DNA from: an uncultured Collinsella sp.
Lineage (GTDB): Bacteria > Actinomycetota > Coriobacteriia > Coriobacteriales > Coriobacteriaceae
Length of the DNA: 9,589 nt
Direction: 5' to 3'
Assembly: GCA_902478885.1 (NCBI GenBank)
Contig: CABSMS010000075.1
Coordinates: 1-9,589, forward strand
This document shows, piece by piece, positions 5,822 through 9,589 of the stretch. The notes beneath the pieces are model-generated. The model did no database searches. It saw only the letters and a program-made list of their open reading frames with translations, and had not been told where the DNA came from. Position 1 is the first letter of the stretch; each line of letters starts with the position of its first letter. The translations under genes and the position numbers were made by a program.

Positions 5822-7138
5822 ATGGGGGAATTCGTGCCGCGGCCCAAAACGCTCGGAGGGGGCATTCCATGCTTAGACAGTCCTGAGCTCGCACGAAAGC
5901 GCCAGAAGGCACTTTCGGCTCGTGCGGAACTGCGCGCGGAACGCCTCCTCCGAGCGGAGTCGAACCTCGAAACCCCGGTCGAAACGCAGGCTGACGGAGC
6001 GCCGCTTTTCCGCATAAGCGACCTGTCGGCGGGCTACGACAAGAAGGTCGTAGTCGAAGGCGTCGATCTGGAGGTTCGCGCGGGCGACGTCGTGGCGCTC
6101 ATCGGGCCGAACGGCTCGGGCAAGTCGACCATCTTGAAAACCATCACACGCCATCTTGCACCGCTTGCCGGCGCGGTCGAGCTCGACGGACGGGAGATTT
6201 CCCGATGGAAGACGGCGGAGTTCGCAAGGAACCTTGCCGTTATGCTGACGGATCGCCCCCGGACCGAGCTCCTCACCTGCCGCGATATCGTAGAGGCGGG
6301 AAGGCATCCCTACACCGGGCGAATGGGCACACTCTCGCCCGACGACCATAGTCGGGTCGATGAGGCCATGAAAACCGCACATGTGGAAGAGCTCGCCGAG
6401 CGCGACTTCATGCAGATAAGCGACGGGCAACGCCAGCGTGTCATGCTCGCACGCGCCATCGCGCAGGATCCGCGTGTGCTCGTTCTCGACGAGCCCACGT
6501 CGTATCTCGATATCCGCTACCAGATCGACCTGCTGCGAATACTTCGCCACCTTGCGAAATCGCGGAATGTGGCTGTCATCATGTCCATCCACGAACTCGA
6601 GCTCGCGCAGAAAAGCGCCGACAAGGTGATTTGCGTGAAGGACGGCCGGGTCTTCCGCGCCGGCGCACCCGAGGACATATTCACGCGCGAGACGATTGGC
6701 GAGCTCTACGGCCTTCAACATGGCACCTTCAACGAGCGCTTCGGCAGCGTGGAAATTGGGCGCCCGCACGGCGATACGCACACGTTCGTCATCGCCGGCG
6801 CAGGTACGGGGTCGGCTGTGTTTCGCCAGCTCATCCGGCAGGGCAAGGCGTTCTACGCGGGCGTTCTGCACGAAGGGGACATCGACTGCGAGCTCGCGCG
6901 CGACCTGGCGACGGAATGCGTGGCCGAGCGCGCCTTCGAGCCGATCGGGGATAAAACCATAGCCCGCGCCAAAGAGCTCCTCATCCACTGCACGCGCCTT
7001 ATCGTGTGCCCCGCCGCCTTCGGCACCATAAACGCCCGCAACGCAGAGCTCGTCGAGTTCGCACGCTCGCATGGTATCGAGGTCATGCGAGCGTGCGAAG
7101 GCGCATCGGAGGATTCCCAATTGGAGTGGGAAGGATAA
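5822..7138 (+). CDS. ABC transporter ATPase with N-terminal extension and C-terminal Rossmann-like extra domain
   Basis: This subunit powers the importer from the cytoplasmic side. The 438-residue product is longer than a usual ~260-residue BtuD/FepC ATPase. The ATPase domain spans about 62-310: Walker A GPNGSGKST (95-103), signature ISDGQ (199-203, in place of LSGGQ), Walker B VLVLDEP (219-225), D-loop SYLD, and the switch histidine in SIHELE (His257). The first 60 residues are charged and probably helical. Residues about 315-430 add another domain with THTFVIAGAGTGSAVFRQLI and AGVLHEGDIDCELARDLATE; its glycine-rich start looks like a nucleotide-binding or Rossmann-type fold. As far as I recall, similar tails occur on corrinoid/iron-complex ATPases of anaerobes. 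The ATG touches the permease stop (TAGATG), with GAGG only three bases away, so the exact start is uncertain. No convincing terminator follows. Confidence 0.9.
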   Translation: MGEFVPRPKTLGGGIPCLDSPELARKRQKALSARAELRAERLLRAESNLETPVETQADGAPLFRISDLSAGYDKKVVVEGVDLEVRAGDVVALIGPNGSGKSTILKTITRHLAPLAGAVELDGREISRWKTAEFARNLAVMLTDRPRTELLTCRDIVEAGRHPYTGRMGTLSPDDHSRVDEAMKTAHVEELAERDFMQISDGQRQRVMLARAIAQDPRVLVLDEPTSYLDIRYQIDLLRILRHLAKSRNVAVIMSIHELELAQKSADKVICVKDGRVFRAGAPEDIFTRETIGELYGLQHGTFNERFGSVEIGRPHGDTHTFVIAGAGTGSAVFRQLIRQGKAFYAGVLHEGDIDCELARDLATECVAERAFEPIGDKTIARAKELLIHCTRLIVCPAAFGTINARNAELVEFARSHGIEVMRACEGASEDSQLEWEG

Positions 7139-7164
7139 ACTGGACTTTCTTTTAGGGATCCTCA

Positions 7165-7245
7165 GGCTACAGCTCCTACGCCGGCGAGGTCTCCAAGGCG
7201 CCGGAGAACCTCGTGAACAGGAATTTCCACGCCGACGAACCCAAT
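7165..7245 (+). pseudogene. IS3-family transposase (OrfB) fragment
   Basis: Read in frame from 7165, the sequence encodes GYSSYAGEVSKAPENLV followed by NRNFHADEPN, then a stop (7246-7248). From memory this matches the linker just before the DDE catalytic core of IS3-type OrfB proteins, where the usual continuation is xxWLTDITEF. Only 27 residues remain. There is a stop four codons upstream, no start codon, no terminal inverted repeats and no catalytic residues. It is a dead remnant, lying exactly between the high-GC importer operon and the lower-GC genes to the right. Confidence 0.68.
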
Positions 7246-7255
7246 TAGGCCTAAT
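7244..7255. repeat. 12-bp perfect palindrome at the IS fragment/TetR boundary
   Basis: ATTAGGCCTAAT reads the same on both strands. It overlaps the stop after the transposase fragment on the plus strand and the stop codon of the TetR gene on the minus strand. It could be chance, part of a short bidirectional stop signal, or a junction scar. Confidence 0.5.
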
Positions 7256-7862
7256 CCAAGCGAGATTCCAGGCTCGACAGGCCGTTGAGCGTGAGGTCAT
7301 TGGCAACATCCGAGACGCGCTCGATAGCAACCGAGCCGTCAGACAACGCCCACGTGCGATAGATACCGATAATACCCGACAGCAAAAACGCCAGATAGTA
7401 ATCGAACATCTCGTCCTTGAGACCTTGGGGCAGCAGATCGCGCTCGGCAATCTCGTGTTCGAGCGGCACACGAAGACGAGCCATAAAATCATCGAGCGGA
7501 ATGTTCTCGATCAGTTGACGATTGAGCACCAAGTTGTTGCACAGTGCCTCGTTAACGGTTTTAAAGAAGGTCGCCGCCGCGCCAAGAGCGCGCTCGTTGG
7601 TGTCGCCGTCCATGGAAGCAAGCGTTTTCTCGACCGAGTCGACAATCATCTCCACCACATCGACGGCAATGGCATCGAGCAGGCCGTCAACCGTACCAAA
7701 GTGAACGTAAAAGGTCTTGCGGTCGACATTGGCCTCGCGCGCGATGGCACTCACCGTAATGTCTGCCAACGGCTTTTCCATGAGCAGGCGCTCGAAAGCA
7801 GAAAGGATGGCATTGCGGCTGCGAACGATGCGGCGGTCAAGACGCGGTTTGCTGGTTGCCAT
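7251..7862 (-). CDS. TetR/AcrR-family transcriptional regulator
   Basis: The 203-residue product has the size and layout of a TetR regulator: a DNA-binding N-terminus and an all-helical ligand/dimer domain. The helix-turn-helix runs over about residues 35-54, with ITVSAIAREANVDRKTFYVHF matching the family pattern (IAREANV turn, then R-x-TFYxHF). The C-terminal half has hydrophobic helices, including YYLAFLLSGIIGIYRTWALS, that could form the ligand pocket. The ATG at 7862 is chosen because GAAGGGA lies seven bases upstream; an ATG at 7889 in the same frame has no such site. It is downstream of and co-oriented with the flippase-like gene, 116 bases away, with no clear terminator between. It may regulate itself and/or that gene. 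Effector unknown. Base composition is lower in GC than genes left of 7140. Confidence 0.9.
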   Translation of the reverse strand: MATSKPRLDRRIVRSRNAILSAFERLLMEKPLADITVSAIAREANVDRKTFYVHFGTVDGLLDAIAVDVVEMIVDSVEKTLASMDGDTNERALGAAATFFKTVNEALCNNLVLNRQLIENIPLDDFMARLRVPLEHEIAERDLLPQGLKDEMFDYYLAFLLSGIIGIYRTWALSDGSVAIERVSDVANDLTLNGLSSLESRLD

Positions 7863-7905
7863 GGGCGTGTCCCTTCGATATGCGAGCATTCATCAACAGA
7901 TGAGA

Positions 7906-7929
7906 GATAATCTACGTAAGAGGATTATC
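7906..7929. promoter_or_regulatory. Candidate TetR operator (inverted repeat)
   Basis: GATAATC (7906-7912) and GATTATC (7923-7929) are perfect inverted 7-bp arms around a 10-bp spacer that contains TACGTA. The site is 43 bp upstream of the TetR start codon, a usual position for autorepression. Size and symmetry fit a TetR dimer site. No clean -35/-10 pair was found around it. Confidence 0.4.
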
Positions 7930-7978
7930 CCCCATACGGCACAAATATGCCCTGCGTCATGAAGAACACACGACTGCC

Positions 7979-9286
7979 CTACTGCGACTTAGGATGCTTC
8001 TTCTTATTGAGTGCCGACGGAGATACGCGAATACCATCGCCTGTCTGGCGCACATAGGCTTTATGAGCCGGCTTAGCGGCCCCAGAAGCCTTCTGAGCGC
8101 GCTTCCTGGGATCAACGGTAACAGCATTCGTGGGGTGCGGCTTCGCGGCCACAGAGGGCGTCTGAGACGTGCGGCCGAGTTTGCGCATCACGCGATCCCA
8201 GCGCACATGGATGCTCTCGTTGTGGGCGCTCTTAAGTCCCAGCAGGGGCGCAGCCAAAATGGTCGGCGCAATAAACGTAATGAGGCGCCACAGCAGATAG
8301 CCGGCGGTCGAAGCCGACCCAAAGAAATGACCCAGAAACAGCGCGAAGCCGCCCTCGGCACCGCCGGTACCACCGGGCAAGGGGACCGCAGAGCTCAGCA
8401 ACTGGACAAAGGCGCTCGCGGCCATGACCGAGAAAAAGTCGACCTCGTGGTGGCCAAAGGCAAGCATCAGGAAATACGGCACCAGATAGAAAAACGCGAG
8501 CTGCAGCATGGTGATAAACACGGTGAGCAGCATGGAAGAAAAATGTCCGGCTGAAAGCTTGAACTTCTCGGAGAAGGAGTAGATCTCGCTATCGACAAAC
8601 GTGCGCCATCCCTCAATCTTTGTGGACGAAACGCCTATGCGCTCGAGCCAATTAATGATGCAATGGGCGACGCGCGTGACGGTCTTAGGCATGAGCGCGA
8701 CGGCAAAGATACCCAGCAAGATGCAGCAGTGCCCGCCAAAGCTAAAGACGCACAGCAGCGTCATGTCGCCATAGCGCTCGGCAAAAAACGGCATGCGAGC
8801 AAGCAGTAGGATAGCGCCCCAGGCAACGAGACCAAACTGGTACACGATAAAGCGCGTGAACTGCGTTGCTCCGGCCTCGCCGACATTTTGGCCCGCCTTG
8901 GTCAGGCGGTAGATCTGGGCGGGAGTCGAGCCCATCATCATGGGCGTCAGGTTGCCAAAGAAGATGCCGCTCGCCTCGACCGAAATGAGGTCGCGAATGC
9001 CGACGGGTGAATTAGGATCGAGCCAAACGGCAATCGCGTACGCCACGATGCCAAAGAAGAGGTACAAGAACATGCAGAAGCATGCAGCAACGAGCCATGG
9101 CGCCTGGACGCTCGACATAGCGGCCCAGAACTGCCCCATCTGCCCGGTTACCACCAGATAGACAATATAACCCACCAGTACGACGCCGATAAAGATAGCG
9201 CCGCGGCGTGCGCTCTTATTGTCATCTCCGCCCGAAGCCTCAACCTCGACCTGGGGCTTAGACGTATGCTGAGAGGACTCCGTCAT
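7979..9286 (-). CDS. Flippase-like/lysylphosphatidylglycerol synthase-type integral membrane protein
   Basis: The 435-residue product belongs to the LPG-synthase transmembrane / UPF0104 group, whose members flip or modify lipids or lipid-linked glycans at the cytoplasmic membrane. It has a ~28-residue polar N-terminus, then multiple hydrophobic helices (about 30-48, 64-88, 148-165, 175-199, 250-278, 285-300, 330-350). Family-like blocks are EASGIFFGNLTPMMMGSTPA (104-123) and VPLPGGTGGAEGG (301-313), the latter being the best-conserved motif of these proteins. A ~70-residue Lys/Arg-rich tail (about 366-435) follows the last helix. The catalytic aminoacyltransferase domain of full MprF is absent, so this is probably a transport/flippase unit only. 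The ATG at 9286 is preferred because AGAAGGAG lies four to five bases upstream; the in-frame ATG at 9352 adds an unlikely leader. The substrate is unknown. Confidence 0.87.
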   Translation of the reverse strand: MTESSQHTSKPQVEVEASGGDDNKSARRGAIFIGVVLVGYIVYLVVTGQMGQFWAAMSSVQAPWLVAACFCMFLYLFFGIVAYAIAVWLDPNSPVGIRDLISVEASGIFFGNLTPMMMGSTPAQIYRLTKAGQNVGEAGATQFTRFIVYQFGLVAWGAILLLARMPFFAERYGDMTLLCVFSFGGHCCILLGIFAVALMPKTVTRVAHCIINWLERIGVSSTKIEGWRTFVDSEIYSFSEKFKLSAGHFSSMLLTVFITMLQLAFFYLVPYFLMLAFGHHEVDFFSVMAASAFVQLLSSAVPLPGGTGGAEGGFALFLGHFFGSASTAGYLLWRLITFIAPTILAAPLLGLKSAHNESIHVRWDRVMRKLGRTSQTPSVAAKPHPTNAVTVDPRKRAQKASGAAKPAHKAYVRQTGDGIRVSPSALNKKKHPKSQ

Positions 9287-9307
9287 GAGACTCCTTCTAA
9301 CAGTCAA

Positions 9308-9325
9308 AATATCTTGGATATTGTA
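9308..9325 (-). promoter_or_regulatory. Candidate -10 element with overlapping 15-bp palindrome upstream of the flippase-like gene
   Basis: On the minus strand TACAAT (9320-9325) is a five-of-six -10 hexamer about 33 bases before the ATG at 9286. No good -35 was found at normal spacing. AATATC-TTG-GATATT (9308-9322) is a perfect inverted repeat that overlaps the -10 and expected start point, where a repressor would block transcription. It does not share sequence with the 7906-7929 repeat. Confidence 0.35.
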
Positions 9326-9389
9326 CCCGTAAGGGCCATAGGCAGAACGCAAAGCTCTGGTTCAAACGGGAATTGCAGACGGTTGTTTG

Positions 9390-9425
9390 AAAATAAAAAA
9401 CCCGGCCTTCCATAGGAAGTCCGGG
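9390..9425 (-). terminator. Intrinsic terminator after tRNA-Glu
   Basis: On the minus strand the stem CCCGG-A-CTTCC, loop TAT, GGAAG-G-CCGGG (9401-9425) has ten pairs and one A-G mismatch. It is followed directly by TTTTTTATTTT (9390-9400). It lies 11 bp past the tRNA 3' end and would end the tRNA transcript before the flippase-like gene, which therefore needs its own promoter. Confidence 0.9.
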
Positions 9426-9436
9426 TATCAGATGCG

Positions 9437-9513
9437 TGGTAGCCCGTACCAGATTCGAACTGGTGATCTCCGCCTTGAGAGGGCGGCGTCCTAAACCGCT
9501 AGACGAACGGGCC
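9437..9513 (-). tRNA. tRNA-Glu (anticodon CTC)
   Basis: This 77-nt gene with encoded CCA folds as a normal cloverleaf. The acceptor is GGCCCGT with ACGGGCT (first pair G-U, as in many tRNA-Glu). The D arm includes AGCGGTTTAGGA. The anticodon stem CCGCC/GGCGG holds loop CTCTCAA with anticodon CTC (9477-9479), reading GAG. The T arm is ACCAG-TTCGAAT-CTGGT, ending in A-CCA. A terminator follows. An identical partial copy lies 22 bp upstream. Confidence 0.97.
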
Positions 9514-9535
9514 ATTAGCCTCAGCAGAAAAGAAG

Positions 9536-9589
9536 TGGTAGCCCGTACCAGATTCGAACTGGTGATCTCCGCCTTGAGAGGGCGGCGTC
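9536..9589 (-). tRNA. Second tRNA-Glu (CTC), 3' part, cut by contig end
   Basis: Fifty-four bases are identical to the 3' part (nt 24-77, anticodon included) of the neighbouring tRNA-Glu. It lies upstream of that gene in the direction of transcription, so the two form a tandem array, probably co-transcribed. Only the acceptor 5' strand and D arm are missing, beyond the edge. Confidence 0.93.

Larger units (their letters stand above)
9436..9589. repeat. Exact 55-bp direct repeat from tandem tRNA-Glu genes
   Basis: Bases 9436-9490 and 9535-9589 are identical (55 bp), and the base to the left of each differs. The contig ends precisely at the end of the second copy, as expected for a de Bruijn-graph assembler working with k=55. 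Confidence 0.85.

Noticed and set aside
7112..7153. Possible terminator at the end of the ATPase gene (TCCCA/TGGGA then a distant T-rich run)
   Set aside because: The 5-bp stem is inside the coding end and separated from the T-rich stretch by over ten bases.
5873..7492. 539-codon minus-strand open frame under the ATPase and into the TetR region
   Set aside because: It is antisense to a clear ABC ATPase, crosses the IS fragment, and shows no recognisable domain.
1..9589. CRISPR array, phage genes, toxin-antitoxin pair, replication origin
   Set aside because: No spaced direct repeats, integrase, small paired ORFs or origin-type repeats were seen; the only direct repeat is the tRNA duplication.

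Overview
This 9,589-bp window looks like one complete short-read contig from a high-GC actinobacterium. A gut-type Coriobacteriia member (Eggerthellaceae/Collinsella-like) is the best guess, based on GC-rich codon use, the gene families present and the style of the proteins; no taxonomic marker proves it. Both ends show assembly artefacts. Bases 1-21 are residual Nextera transposase adapter. The right edge stops inside the second of two identical tRNA-Glu genes, after an exact 55-bp repeat.

Left part (22-1137, minus strand): two anaerobic cobalamin (B12) biosynthesis genes, cbiF/cobM (precorrin-4 C11-methyltransferase) followed one base later by the truncated 5' part of cbiD. A 458-bp divergent region (1138-1595) separates them from a plus-strand operon. 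It holds a strong sigma70-type promoter (TTGACA-N17-TATCAT), a cobalamin riboswitch and a terminator-like hairpin.

Central part (1596-7138, plus strand): a putative B12-controlled operon. Its first gene is a CbiK-type cobaltochelatase with a Tat/lipoprotein signal, so it should work outside the membrane. Next come a small lipoprotein with a beta-rich domain, a lipoprotein substrate-binding protein with a related N-terminal domain, a FecCD/BtuC-type permease, and an ATPase with extra N- and C-terminal regions. The most interesting reading is a surface tetrapyrrole/corrinoid capture and import system in which a cobalt chelatase acts on the outer face of the membrane before, or together with, uptake.

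Right part (7139-9589): a short fragment that reads like IS3-family transposase, then minus-strand genes of visibly lower GC: a TetR-type regulator, a flippase-like/LPG-synthase-type membrane protein, an intrinsic terminator and tandem tRNA-Glu(CTC). The composition change coincides with the IS fragment, so this join is either an old IS-mediated rearrangement or an assembly chimera.
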